From W0P28-013 sp963659365 (GTDB lineage: Bacteria; Bacteroidota; Bacteroidia; Bacteroidales; Paludibacteraceae): 64,000 nt of DNA. Made by a program: the position numbers and the translations under genes. This document shows, in pieces, positions 51,001 through 59,546 of the stretch (position 1 is the stretch's first letter; each line of letters opens with the position of its first letter). The DNA lies in NCBI GenBank assembly GCA_963659365.1, contig CAVKTI010000006.1, forward strand, positions 8,024 through 72,023, read 5' to 3'. The notes under the pieces were generated by a model. That model made no database searches. It worked only from the letters and a program-made list of their open reading frames with translations, and was not told the DNA's origin.

Positions 51001-51507
51001 CTATATCTCCTTTTCTATTTGGTTTATAAATTCTCGCGCTTCTTGCACGGAGAGTTGTTTCTGTTGTTTGATGTCTGCCTTGACCTCCGTTGATTGGCGG
51101 TTTTTCCACTGCTCTGATTTTAGATTCGAGAGAGCAAAGATGATTGCCGTAACATTTGGAGCGTCTTTTGTCTTTGTTACAACCCGCTTGGTGATGACAG
51201 GTTTGCCCTGTGCATCGGGCAGAAGTTCAGTACGCTCGTTGGTGGTTTCTGCCCCCTCGATAAGGTCGAGCAGTTTACTTTCGGCTTTGAATGTGAGCGT
51301 GGCTTTGTAGGCTTCCTGTCCTTTTTTTATTGCCTCGCAAAACTCCGATTTATACGATTTCCCCTGCTCATCAGTCCAGCGGTAGTAGGTATCGTCGCTT
51401 ATACCCATCGACACGCAAAAGTCTTTGAGTGTGCCGCCGTACTCGAGCAGTCCATACTTGGCTACCCACGCCTCGGCGTTCCGTGCCATCTGTTTAGTCC
51501 ATTTCAT
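51001..51507 (-). CDS. Terminase small subunit-like protein
   Basis: 168 residues. An N-terminal HTH (GTLKDFCVSMGISDDTYYRWTDEQ) is followed by helices (EAIKKGQEAYKATLTFKAESKLLDLI) and a C-terminal basic/helical tail. Two genes ahead of terL, this is the usual form of a small terminase that binds pac/cos DNA. It overlaps the upstream gene by 4 nt. Confidence 0.75.
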   Translation of the reverse strand: MKWTKQMARNAEAWVAKYGLLEYGGTLKDFCVSMGISDDTYYRWTDEQGKSYKSEFCEAIKKGQEAYKATLTFKAESKLLDLIEGAETTNERTELLPDAQGKPVITKRVVTKTKDAPNVTAIIFALSNLKSEQWKNRQSTEVKADIKQQKQLSVQEAREFINQIEKEI

Positions 51508-52166
51508 TGTATTTTGTCGAAATAGGATTTGTAAAATTGTGCGAGTTCAGTGGATATGCTTATCACGCCCTGTTCGCAGCGTGGATTGGTATTGATGTTT
51601 GCGCTGGTTTCGATGGCAAAATCGAATTTATCGCCGAATCCTGCGTAGATTTTGCTGTGGTTACGGAAGCACTTGAGCCGTCCTGCATTTGGGTGTTTGG
51701 CATAGAATTCGTTGAGCATACGCCACTCGATGACATAACTGCTTGGAAATATCTCGCCCACATAGGTATCGAGGTGGTCTATCGTGCCGTTTTCGCACCA
51801 TTCCGTGAGTTGAGCGATATCCTCTGCAGCCATACACCAAGTACTTACGAGCAGGTAGTTGATGTGTTTCTGGTGCAGCAGGACGACTTTGAGGAACGAA
51901 AGGCTATCGACATTGCCGCCTGTGATGCAGTGGTAGGAGTGCCCTACTTGGAGCGGTTCGAGCCCCATGCGCTGGAGCAGGATATCCTCGCCGTAGGCTC
52001 TACGCATAAGGAACTTATCAGAGATCTCGATGAGTCCCGTGGTTCGCCTGTGCGAGCGTGAACCGCCAGTCGGCTTATCCTGTTTGGCAGGAGTGGCTGG
52101 CGTGTCGGTTATGCTGTCGGTGGCTGTACCCCATTGCGCATTCTCTATGTCCCATTCGGATGTCAT
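51504..52166 (-). CDS. Phospholipase D-like phage protein
   Basis: 220 residues. A disordered N terminus (1-45) is followed by an alpha/beta domain ending in FRNHSKIYAGFGDKFDFAIETSAN (about 165-188), an H-x-K motif with a downstream Asp as in single-HKD PLD-superfamily proteins. Such proteins can be nucleases; a DNA-end or packaging role is possible from the neighbourhood. The single motif means it would act as a dimer. Confidence 0.6.
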   Translation of the reverse strand: MTSEWDIENAQWGTATDSITDTPATPAKQDKPTGGSRSHRRTTGLIEISDKFLMRRAYGEDILLQRMGLEPLQVGHSYHCITGGNVDSLSFLKVVLLHQKHINYLLVSTWCMAAEDIAQLTEWCENGTIDHLDTYVGEIFPSSYVIEWRMLNEFYAKHPNAGRLKCFRNHSKIYAGFGDKFDFAIETSANINTNPRCEQGVISISTELAQFYKSYFDKIQ

Positions 52167-52202
52167 TGGTTCGCCTATTTTGCTTTACCCTCTAATTTGG
52201 TC

Positions 52203-53555
52203 TTAGTTAATTTTCATTGCTTTCTTTTCGGTGAGTTTCTCCCAGCGGGCGAGGATAACATCGCAGTAGTGTGGGTCGAGTTCGACCATGTAGCATTTGC
52301 GTTTGAGTTGCTCGGCGCAGATGAGAGTTGTGCCGCTGCCGCCGAATGTGTCGAGTACGCGGTCGCCCATACGAGAACTATTCTTTATCAGTTGCCCGAA
52401 GAGTTCGAGCGGCTTCATCGTCGGATGGTCGGTATTCTTGGTCGGCTTCTTGCAGTCGATGACCGAGGTGGGTAGTCGGTAGATATGCTTGAGCAATGCG
52501 AGCATATCCTCTTTTTTCATTTTTTCGAGGTCTTTCTCGGTCGGCATGGTGTCGGAGAATACCGTGGCGAGGCTGCGATTGTTTACAAAATAGTGTGCCG
52601 CTCCCTCTTTCCAACCGTAGAGACAGGGTTCGTGCTTCCACTGGTAATCTTGGCGACCGAGAATAAACGAGTTTTTATTCCATATTAGTTCTTGGCGCAC
52701 ATAGAGTCCCACGCTATTGAGAGCAGTCTCGAAATTGATATGCTCTTTACCTGCGAACCACACATAGAACGATGCACCTGCTGCAAGCCCTGTTTCGGCA
52801 GCTGCAAAGGCATCGCGCAAGAATTTACCGAACGACTGGCTGTCCATATTGTCGTTCTTTATCCTCATGTTTTGCGAGTTGCTTATGTTGACATTGTATG
52901 GTGGATCAGTGAGCCATAGGCTAACTTGCTCCCCTGCAAGTAGGCGTGCAATGGTATCCTTGGAGCAACTGTCGCCGCATATCAGTCGGTGGTCGCCGAG
53001 TTGCCAAATGTCGCCAGCAGCGCAGCGGGTTTCAATGTACTCTTCATCTTCATTGAAATGGTCATATTCTACCTGCAACGCGTCTTCCTCATCCTGTTCT
53101 TGGCTATTAAACCACTCATCGGGTATGGCATTGCCCCAGTCATTTATTTCGCTCATATCCCACTCGTTGGCAAGGCGTTCGTAATCGTCTTTGCCGTTTT
53201 GCGCATTGTCAAGCAGTACGATGTGGCGTTTCTGCTCGAGCGTGTAGTCCTGTAAGTGAGCAACCCATTCGTCTGGTATTTCATCGGTGAAGATATGGGT
53301 ATGTTCTACGCCCGCTTTGTCCGTCCACCGAGCCACGGCATGCTCTTCTGCAAGGGCTTGTAGGGCGCGGTAGCGCATATTGCCGCCGAGGATGATATTA
53401 TGCTCTTCGACCTTGAGTTGGTTGTGGCGTAGGTACTGCGGCATCTTGAGAATGCGCATCTTTAGCTGCTCGAAATCCTGCGCGTCGATATAGCGCGGAT
53501 TGGCTGGCTGCCCCTCGAGTTGTCCCTCGTTGAGATGTAGGTCGGTGAGTTTCAT
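52203..53555 (-). CDS. ParB-domain DNA methyltransferase
   Basis: 450 residues. An N-terminal ParB/sulfiredoxin-like domain (about 1-130) includes NPRYIDAQDFEQLK and IILGGNMRYRALQAL. It is fused to an N4/N6-type DNA methyltransferase with motif IV LTDPPYNVN, an AdoMet-binding DTFGGSGTTLICAEQLKR, and ELDPHYCDVILARWE. Such enzymes are common in phages and protect DNA from host restriction or mark it for packaging. No restriction partner is nearby. The recognition site is not readable from sequence. Confidence 0.92.
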   Translation of the reverse strand: MKLTDLHLNEGQLEGQPANPRYIDAQDFEQLKMRILKMPQYLRHNQLKVEEHNIILGGNMRYRALQALAEEHAVARWTDKAGVEHTHIFTDEIPDEWVAHLQDYTLEQKRHIVLLDNAQNGKDDYERLANEWDMSEINDWGNAIPDEWFNSQEQDEEDALQVEYDHFNEDEEYIETRCAAGDIWQLGDHRLICGDSCSKDTIARLLAGEQVSLWLTDPPYNVNISNSQNMRIKNDNMDSQSFGKFLRDAFAAAETGLAAGASFYVWFAGKEHINFETALNSVGLYVRQELIWNKNSFILGRQDYQWKHEPCLYGWKEGAAHYFVNNRSLATVFSDTMPTEKDLEKMKKEDMLALLKHIYRLPTSVIDCKKPTKNTDHPTMKPLELFGQLIKNSSRMGDRVLDTFGGSGTTLICAEQLKRKCYMVELDPHYCDVILARWEKLTEKKAMKIN

Positions 53556-53585
53556 TTAGAAGTTGTATTTGTTGCCATAGGGTTA

Positions 53586-53870
53586 TTAGTTGTATTTTCG
53601 GATTATTTCGTTAACAAATGCCATGACTTTATCGTCTGTACTCTTTTTGATGAGGGCTCTGTCGTAATGGTAGAGGTAATCGCCCCAGCCTTTTTCATTC
53701 TCCACGACGAAGAGTTTGGATATTCGCCCGCGATTTATTCCCCAGTCCGATTTTTCATCGTACACCTCGATTTGGGCTTGCAGTGTGGCGTGTTGCCCAC
53801 TACCATTCTTTACGAATATCGTACGCCCTCCACGGCGAGGATCGTCTTTTCGTTTTGTTTCGACTATCAT
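53586..53870 (-). CDS. Small phage protein, unknown
   Basis: A 94-residue basic protein (MIVETKRKDDPRRGGRTIF) with beta strands around GRISKLFVVENEKGWGDYLYHYD and a C-terminal helix. Not recognised. It has its own promoter (53890-53921) and may therefore be expressed separately from the early operon. Confidence 0.6.
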   Translation of the reverse strand: MIVETKRKDDPRRGGRTIFVKNGSGQHATLQAQIEVYDEKSDWGINRGRISKLFVVENEKGWGDYLYHYDRALIKKSTDDKVMAFVNEIIRKYN

Positions 53871-53889
53871 GTTGCTCTGTTTTTCATCG

Positions 53890-53921
53890 CAAAAATACTA
53901 CTTATTTTTATTATATGCAAA
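53890..53921 (-). promoter_or_regulatory. Leftward promoter ahead of the 94-aa gene
   Basis: Minus strand: TTTG (53921-53918), 20 nt, TATTTTTG (53897-53890) is a full consensus match. It probably drives the methyltransferase and packaging genes downstream as well. Confidence 0.7.
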
Positions 53922-54051
53922 TGTTTTTCGTTTGAACACCTTATTTTTTATAATAACCGTTACGCGCCGCGTGGCTTTTTTGTTTGAAATTGTGGATATA
54001 TTTTTGCCCATCGCTCCGCCGAGCGCATGGTGCGGCACGCAACGGTTGTTG

Positions 54052-54360
54052 TTAGTCCCGAAAGCCCAGCAGACGGTCGAACTCCGCCAGTGCCTTTTCG
54101 TAATCTTTGGCAAACATGGTGCGTTTGCTTTCGGGCGACAGTATTGCCTGAAATAGGCTATCGAAGCGGTCGAACTCTTTGTCTATGCGGTTGGCACTCT
54201 GCTTTATGTCGCGCACCAATAGTCCGTAGCGGCGCGTTATCGCTTCAGCCTGTTCGAGATGGTTAATGCCGAGCGAGAAAAGTAGGTACACGGCTGACAG
54301 GTGCAGGTTCAGTGTGTCCCATTCGGGACTTTCGACGAGTTGTTTTCGTGCATTGTTCAT
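54052..54360 (-). CDS. Small helical phage protein, unknown
   Basis: A 102-residue all-helical protein (ARKQLVESPEWDTLNLHLSA, LVRDIKQSANRIDKEFDRFD). No family is recognised. It follows the 202-aa gene by 44 bp in the early operon. Confidence 0.6.
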   Translation of the reverse strand: MNNARKQLVESPEWDTLNLHLSAVYLLFSLGINHLEQAEAITRRYGLLVRDIKQSANRIDKEFDRFDSLFQAILSPESKRTMFAKDYEKALAEFDRLLGFRD

Positions 54361-54404
54361 ACCAGTGTCAGTTGTCGGTTAGTCGTTTTTCTATTATCAA
54401 TTTT

Positions 54405-55013
54405 TCAGTCTATCCAGCGAATACCGCATTGGTGGCGTTGTTCGCGTGTCATCTGTCGCGCCTCGTAGGTGGTGTAGCGGCGGCGGTAGTCGGTCAGCCC
54501 GAGTCGATCGGCATCGGCTTGGTAGAGTAGCATTTGCACGCCGTCCACCGTGGCACAGACGATAGGTTTATGCGGCTTACGGCTCTCTTCGATGCGCGCA
54601 AATTCGGCACTATCGATGATATGTACCTGTCGGTCGATTTGCAAAAACTCGGCGACACGAAAGTCGCGATAAGGGTGGTGGCGTAGCATATAATCGACCG
54701 CATAGCGCGTCCGCTCTACGCTCCAGTGTAGGGCTGCCACTTGGTCGGCAAGCACCGTCCAAAATGTTATCTGCTGCCCATTGGGGGCTTGGTAGGCGGT
54801 GTTCATTGCAGGAAAATTGACCGCGAGGCGAAGAATATACGGCATCACATCGCCGATGGTGGCTGGCGGATAGATACGGAATTCCGATAGCCCACTATTA
54901 CTCGCGTCGGTTTGTCCCTGCAACCCAACCTGCCGCAATTGATTGAGCGATGTCGGTGAGGTCGACAGCGTGCTTGGCATTGCTCGTTTGATTACTTGTT
55001 CGATGGTGTCCAT
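54405..55013 (-). CDS. Phage early protein, unknown
   Basis: A 202-residue soluble protein. It overlaps the end of the replication gene by 116 nt if the ATG at 55013 is used; an ATG at 54980 (MPSTLSTSP) is also possible. It has no Walker motif, so it is not an ATP-dependent helicase loader. Helices such as TVLADQVAALHWSVERTRYAV and a C-terminal basic RRRYTTYEARQMTREQR suggest protein or nucleic-acid binding. Confidence 0.6.
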   Translation of the reverse strand: MDTIEQVIKRAMPSTLSTSPTSLNQLRQVGLQGQTDASNSGLSEFRIYPPATIGDVMPYILRLAVNFPAMNTAYQAPNGQQITFWTVLADQVAALHWSVERTRYAVDYMLRHHPYRDFRVAEFLQIDRQVHIIDSAEFARIEESRKPHKPIVCATVDGVQMLLYQADADRLGLTDYRRRYTTYEARQMTREQRHQCGIRWID

Positions 55014-55629
55014 TGTTTTGTGTGTTTGTGTTTGATTGTTGATTCCGTTTCTTTTCCCAAGTGATGACCGCCGCCCGCCAGTTTTTCATTGGCGTTTTGC
55101 CAACCAGCCACCCTTTCGATTCGTAGAAATAGTAGAACTCCTCGGCGTTGATTCCATTTTTGCGCTGTACGCAGTAGTCGGCGACCTCTTCGATTGTCGG
55201 TTTTTGGAATTTTTTCTGTTTCTCCTCGCGCGTATTACTATCTCTCTCTATTATATAATTATTATAATTATTATCTATATATAGGGTGTGGGGGGTGTCA
55301 ATTTGCGAGGGGTGGGGTGGCAGATTGCAAGGGGTCGCAACTTGCGAGGGGTTGCAGTTTGCGAGGGGTCTGCAGGTATAGATAGTAGGCTTGCCGCTCT
55401 GCTTTTTCTCTTCTAAAAGTCCAGCGGCAACAAGGCGTTGGATTACCCGCCGTGCCGTATCACTGCTGGCATTGAGCCATTGCGCGATGTAGGCGATTGG
55501 TTGGCCGAAGCCGCCTTTGTAGCCATAGATAAGCGCATAGACAAATGTTTCGTCAGAGGTTAGTCCGAGTTGATTGACCATCCACCCATGAATGGTTACA
55601 TAGTTGCTATCTTTGATTTTTTGTTTCAT
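54898..55629 (-). CDS. Winged-helix replication initiator-like protein (lambda O/DnaD type layout)
   Basis: 243 residues. The N-terminal winged helix (about 15-75) reads LTSDETFVYALIYGYKGGFGQ, TARRVIQRLVAAGLLEE. A proline-rich linker (about 85-115) is encoded by an iteron array and an AT-rich stretch. The C-terminal segment, VADYCVQRKNGINAEEFYYFYESKGW ... MKNWRAAVITWEKK (about 140-195), is the DnaD-like/replication-protein module common in Bacteroidota phages and plasmids. It probably binds the origin inside its own gene and recruits the host helicase. Confidence 0.8.
   Translation of the reverse strand: MKQKIKDSNYVTIHGWMVNQLGLTSDETFVYALIYGYKGGFGQPIAYIAQWLNASSDTARRVIQRLVAAGLLEEKKQSGKPTIYTCRPLANCNPSQVATPCNLPPHPSQIDTPHTLYIDNNYNNYIIERDSNTREEKQKKFQKPTIEEVADYCVQRKNGINAEEFYYFYESKGWLVGKTPMKNWRAAVITWEKKRNQQSNTNTQNNGHHRTSNQTSNAKHAVDLTDIAQSIAAGWVAGTNRRE
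55237..55369. promoter_or_regulatory. Putative phage replication origin (iterons + AT-rich region)
   Basis: Four direct repeats of 11 bp (TTGCRAGGGGT) lie at 55303-55313, 55325-55335, 55342-55352 and 55359-55369, spaced 22, 17 and 17 bp. Next to them is a nearly pure A/T stretch at 55246-55284. The arrangement inside the replication protein gene is that of lambda ori in gene O. Confidence 0.65.
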
Positions 55630-55630
55630 G

Positions 55631-56359
55631 TCAGAACGGCGTGGCGTTTAGTTCGATTTGCAATCCTCTTGTTGCTGCAATGGTAGTTTTCCCTGTTTGA
55701 GCGATTATTTCGTGGCAAAACTCATCTGCGTGGCTATTTTGGGCAGATAAATGGACGAGTACTATCTGCACCAACTGGCTGATGTCGTTTGCCGCAAGAA
55801 ATTCTTTGAGGTGTTCGAGCGAAAAGTGGCTGTTGAGTGTACGCTGCATGACTGCCTCGGGTACGATTCCCGCCTCGACATTGGCTCGGAGCAGCGGCAG
55901 CGAGTAGTTGCATTCTATCATCAGGTGGTTGAGGCGTGGAATGCGATAGCGCAGGTAGTAGGTGTCGGTGGCAAAGAGCAGCCTCCCCATGTTGGCATGG
56001 TCGATGAGGTAGGCGAACGGCTCGGCAGCGTCGTGCTGTGCGGGTATCGGGCGTATGCTGAAGCCCCCGAGTTGTATTGTGCGCAGGGGTTCGAGCGTGT
56101 GCAGGTTCTTGGCTTGCAGGGCTTCAGCCGTGCCGTGCGATGTATAGACTGGCATGAGTGCCGCATAACTGCGCACATACTTGGCGTGGTCGCCGTGTTC
56201 GTGTGTAACGAGGCAGCCTACCACATGGCGCGTGTGCCAGCCGAGAGCGGCGAGGCACTCCTGCCGCGGCACGCCGCACTCGAGAACAAGTGCTTCCGTG
56301 CCGTCGGACAGGACATACCCATTGCCAACCGAGCCACTATTGAGAACAGTGAGTTGCAT
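55631..56359 (-). CDS. MBL-fold metallo-hydrolase
   Basis: A 242-residue metallo-beta-lactamase-fold protein. The metal site motif is VTHEHGDHAKYVRSY (HxHxDH), with later ligands in RPIPAQHDAAEP, FATDTYYLRY and VLVHLSAQNSH. The family includes nucleases and phosphodiesterases (YycJ/PhnP-like). It lies between the bet annealase gene and the replication gene and overlaps bet by 1 nt, so a role in recombination or DNA-end processing is likely. The substrate is not known. Confidence 0.88.
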   Translation of the reverse strand: MQLTVLNSGSVGNGYVLSDGTEALVLECGVPRQECLAALGWHTRHVVGCLVTHEHGDHAKYVRSYAALMPVYTSHGTAEALQAKNLHTLEPLRTIQLGGFSIRPIPAQHDAAEPFAYLIDHANMGRLLFATDTYYLRYRIPRLNHLMIECNYSLPLLRANVEAGIVPEAVMQRTLNSHFSLEHLKEFLAANDISQLVQIVLVHLSAQNSHADEFCHEIIAQTGKTTIAATRGLQIELNATPF

Positions 56360-57099
56360 TATACCTCTTCGAATATGCTTGGCATTTCTTCGCGCTTCGC
56401 CTCCGCTGTAGCAGTTGGTGCTTCTTCATCAGGCAGGTCTTCGCTGTTGGCGTGTTGTTGCACCTGTTGCTCTGTTACATCTTCGTATGGTGTATCAACC
56501 ACTTGGCGTTGTTCGTCGGCGGTGTACATCGCGCCGAGTTGTGTAGGAAATGCCTCGCGCAGGGCGTGTACAAGGGCTACTTTGCGTATCATGGTGCACT
56601 TGATGGCGTTCCAAGTACTGCGCCCTTTGTCATAATCTTTGAGGTTGCAGTAGGCTTTGATTGGGAAGTCGCGGTCTTTGCGATAGACCTCTGCCCAGCC
56701 GCCGAGCAGCACATCGCCGTCGCGCATAAACTCGCCCTCTTCATAGACCACCTCCGATCCGCGTTTGAGTATTAGACCTGCGCGGAAGCCCCGATACTGT
56801 TCGCAGCCCTCGGCACGCTTCATGAACGCCTCTTTGCTGACAATTATCGAAGCATTGTCTTCACCCCCACGATTGTTGGCAAATTTGACGAGGTAGGCTT
56901 CATTGAGGAACGGATTAAGTTGTTGATACTTGCAGATGGAGATGAACTGCAAGATTTCTTGGTCGGTTACATTGCCGCTCCCTTTGGTGAGGTACTGGCG
57001 AACGATGTTCGCATTGAGTTTGATTTCTTGACCGAGGGTGTTGTACACGACCTCCATCTTCGAGGCAGGATTCACTGCCATTGCTTGTTGTTTTTCCAT
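56359..57099 (-). CDS. bet: Phage recombination protein Bet (ssDNA annealase)
   Basis: 246 residues from the ATG at 57099 (MEKQQAMAVNP). It belongs to the Bet/RecT annealase family, with VTDQEILQFISICKYQQLNPF, EAYLVKF, ASIIVSKEAFMKRAEGCEQYRGF (about residues 85-108) and WNAIKCTMIRKVALVHALREAFP. It anneals complementary single strands during phage recombination. No lambda-Exo or YqaJ nuclease is adjacent; instead an ATPase lies upstream and an MBL hydrolase downstream. The C-terminal 40 residues are acidic. Confidence 0.92.
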   Translation of the reverse strand: MEKQQAMAVNPASKMEVVYNTLGQEIKLNANIVRQYLTKGSGNVTDQEILQFISICKYQQLNPFLNEAYLVKFANNRGGEDNASIIVSKEAFMKRAEGCEQYRGFRAGLILKRGSEVVYEEGEFMRDGDVLLGGWAEVYRKDRDFPIKAYCNLKDYDKGRSTWNAIKCTMIRKVALVHALREAFPTQLGAMYTADEQRQVVDTPYEDVTEQQVQQHANSEDLPDEEAPTATAEAKREEMPSIFEEV

Positions 57100-57207
57100 T
57101 GTTGTGAATGTGTTAATTTGTTTGATAATAAGTTGATTATGAGCGTGTTTCGTTACGCGTGGCAAAGGACACACAATTATTCGGAACACGCAAGTTTTTT
57201 GGCATAA

Positions 57208-59163
57208 TTAGTTGATCGTCAGTTTACTATTTTTGACCACCGTGAGCGTGATGCATTGCCCATTGGTCGGCAGTAGGTTGGTTACCGATTCGGCATTGTC
57301 CACGAATAGCGGCATACTAACTTGGTACACTTTGGCAAAGGCATTGACGATGTCTATCCCTGCATTGACCTGCGTGGCGCGGTTTTGTTGCTCGTATGGC
57401 ACGCCGTCGATAAGGGCGGTGCAGACCTCGCGTTCGCCATCGTTGGTCAGATTCGGCTCGTACATTTTCCAGCGCACGAGTGTGAAGAGGCTCGACACGC
57501 CATTCTCTACTGCCATTATCTTGGCTTTTCTATAGCTTTGCATTTGCTGTTCTGCGCCCTCGTTTTCTGCCATAGCGTCGGCGAGCAAGCGTTGGCGTGC
57601 TTCGAGGCGTGCGCGCTCTTCAGCGATACGCTGGTTAGTGTCGCGTGCAGCCAGTCGGCGCAGCAGGCTCTCTTGTTGAGTGGTCAGTTCCGCAATGTAG
57701 GCTTTACACTTGGCAATGGCTTCGCTATTGTTTTCCGTTGCTGGCGCGGCTTCTGTTGTTTGTATTGCATTTAGTTGTTCGAGCATGGCTTGATAGTACT
57801 CATCTTCCGCCAGTATCGTATCGGGCAGTCGCAGTGCTGCGAGGTTTTCCTGCGCTTTCAGGTTACAGGCTTGCAGAGTTTCGAGGCGAGCCGTGTCGGC
57901 TGCATCTTGTTCCGCCGATTGGGCGTTGGCAGCAGCATATTGGTCGATACGCTGTTTGCACGCTTCTGCCTGTGCTTGGATAGCGTGTAGGCTTTCGGCT
58001 TTGGCAGTGTTCCACACTTGTAGGGCTTTTTCGCGTGCCGCCGCTATACGCTCTGTTGGCAGTGGCTGACCGCAGGTGGGGCAGTTTGTGTCGATGGTAG
58101 GCGTGTAGGTTTCTGCATTCTTGGCACTCCATTGGTCGCGCAGGGCGGCGATACGGCTTTTTTCGGCATTGATAAGGTCGAGGTAGCGTTGTGTGTTTTG
58201 ACTACTGATTTCGAGGCGGCGTGCGATAGTGTCGGTTTCGGCGGCAATTGATTGTAGCCCTTGTTCTACCTCGCTGCGCCGTTTGTTGTAGGCGTTTTGT
58301 GCCGCTATTTGTCGCTCGCTTATTTGCTGCGATAGGCGTGCAATTTCTTGGCGTTTGTCGGCTGCTTGCTGCAGTGCTGCTTCATCGACCGTGGCAGATT
58401 GCAGTGCGTCTATTTCTTTTTGGGTTTTAGCAATAGACTCTTTGACCGCTTCGAGTTCCTTTTCGACCGCCTCAAAGTCATCTTCTACACGCAAGCGATC
58501 TTGTGCCTCGAGAGCGGCTGGCACGCCATCGAGTTCTTGCTTTACTATACTCTTTTGCCGCTTGACTATCGCTTGTAGTTCATCGATGGTTAGTCCCTGT
58601 TCGAGGGCTTTGAATACTGTTGGGAAAGGCTTTGCAAGCGTTCGCTCATCTATTGCAGGTGCTATCTGTTGCAGGGCGGCACGGCAGGTTTTCTGATCCA
58701 TCGCAGGAATAATGCCGACCGCCGAGAGCAAGAACCAACGGTCGAGCGGTAGCACCTCTTCGAGTTTTGCGTTGTACTGGCTCTTCGAGAGTGGCACATC
58801 GTTGATGGCGTATTCGCTCTTTGTGCCTTTGCAGATAAGTTCAGCCGTGCCGCGCGGTTTCACCCATTCTTCTTTGAGTGTCCGCTCTACGATAATTGGA
58901 TTCGTGTCGAGCGTGAGGTGTAGTCGCACGCTGGTAGTTAGTTTGTGCTGCACCTCGTTTTTCTCATCGAGCGGCTGCACTTTGGTGGCATTACCCTGTT
59001 GGTTTTTGTCGAACAGACACCACAGGTAGGCTTCGAAAATGGTCGATTTGCCAGTGGCATTGTCGCCAGTGATGTGGGTGTGGTCGACGTTGAATGTGTA
59101 GTCCGCCTCGACGACCCCTTTGAAATTCCGCAACTCCATGCGGTTGAGTGTGATTGTTTTCAT
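57208..59163 (-). CDS. Rad50/SbcC-like AAA ATPase
   Basis: 651 residues. N-terminal Walker A is HITGDNATGKSTIFEAYLW. Two coiled-coil arms (about 210-345 and 375-540) surround a zinc hook CPTCGQPLP (Cys361, Cys364). A C-terminal ABC half ends with the Walker-B-like VSMPLFVDNAESV. The size is like T4 gp46 rather than full SbcC. Such ATPases gate a nuclease at DNA ends; the usual calcineurin-type nuclease partner (SbcD/gp47) is absent here. It lies about 108 bp upstream of bet. Confidence 0.88.
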   Translation of the reverse strand: MKTITLNRMELRNFKGVVEADYTFNVDHTHITGDNATGKSTIFEAYLWCLFDKNQQGNATKVQPLDEKNEVQHKLTTSVRLHLTLDTNPIIVERTLKEEWVKPRGTAELICKGTKSEYAINDVPLSKSQYNAKLEEVLPLDRWFLLSAVGIIPAMDQKTCRAALQQIAPAIDERTLAKPFPTVFKALEQGLTIDELQAIVKRQKSIVKQELDGVPAALEAQDRLRVEDDFEAVEKELEAVKESIAKTQKEIDALQSATVDEAALQQAADKRQEIARLSQQISERQIAAQNAYNKRRSEVEQGLQSIAAETDTIARRLEISSQNTQRYLDLINAEKSRIAALRDQWSAKNAETYTPTIDTNCPTCGQPLPTERIAAAREKALQVWNTAKAESLHAIQAQAEACKQRIDQYAAANAQSAEQDAADTARLETLQACNLKAQENLAALRLPDTILAEDEYYQAMLEQLNAIQTTEAAPATENNSEAIAKCKAYIAELTTQQESLLRRLAARDTNQRIAEERARLEARQRLLADAMAENEGAEQQMQSYRKAKIMAVENGVSSLFTLVRWKMYEPNLTNDGEREVCTALIDGVPYEQQNRATQVNAGIDIVNAFAKVYQVSMPLFVDNAESVTNLLPTNGQCITLTVVKNSKLTIN

Positions 59164-59192
59164 TGTGTTGAATGTTTGATAGGTTTGTTACT

Positions 59193-59546
59193 TTACTTTC
59201 GTCTGTAGTCGAATGTTCGCTTGAAGAGGTTGGCGTGTGTCCGCTTGAAGCGTTCCACCTCGGCGCGTTCTATACGCACCTGTCCACCATACTCGTAACT
59301 TTCGAGTTCGCCACGGCGACGCATATTGTCAATCGTCCCCTCGCTGAATCCAAGAGCCTCGGCAGCCTCGCGTTTGGTGTAGGGACGCTCTGCACTGGCT
59401 TTGGCAGCGAGTTCGGCTTGACAGCGTCCGCTGCGAACACCCTCCATGAATGTTTCCTCGCGGTCGCGGTGCAGGTAGTCGAGTAGCGACTGGCTATCAA
59501 CGAGCAGCATGGTGGTTTGCCCTGTTGGTAGATTGAGTGGGTTCAT
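59193..59546 (-). CDS. Excisionase-family / MerR-like HTH DNA-binding protein
   Basis: 117 residues. Residues 50-105 form an HTH_17-type winged helix (YTKREAAEALGFSEGTIDNMRRRGELES, VRIERAEVERFKRTH). The family includes excisionases and early regulators. It starts within the end of the preceding gene (4-nt overlap). Confidence 0.8.
   Translation of the reverse strand: MNPLNLPTGQTTMLLVDSQSLLDYLHRDREETFMEGVRSGRCQAELAAKASAERPYTKREAAEALGFSEGTIDNMRRRGELESYEYGGQVRIERAEVERFKRTHANLFKRTFDYRRK

Noticed and set aside
52203..53555. Complete restriction-modification system
   Set aside because: Only the methyltransferase is present; no restriction endonuclease gene is adjacent.
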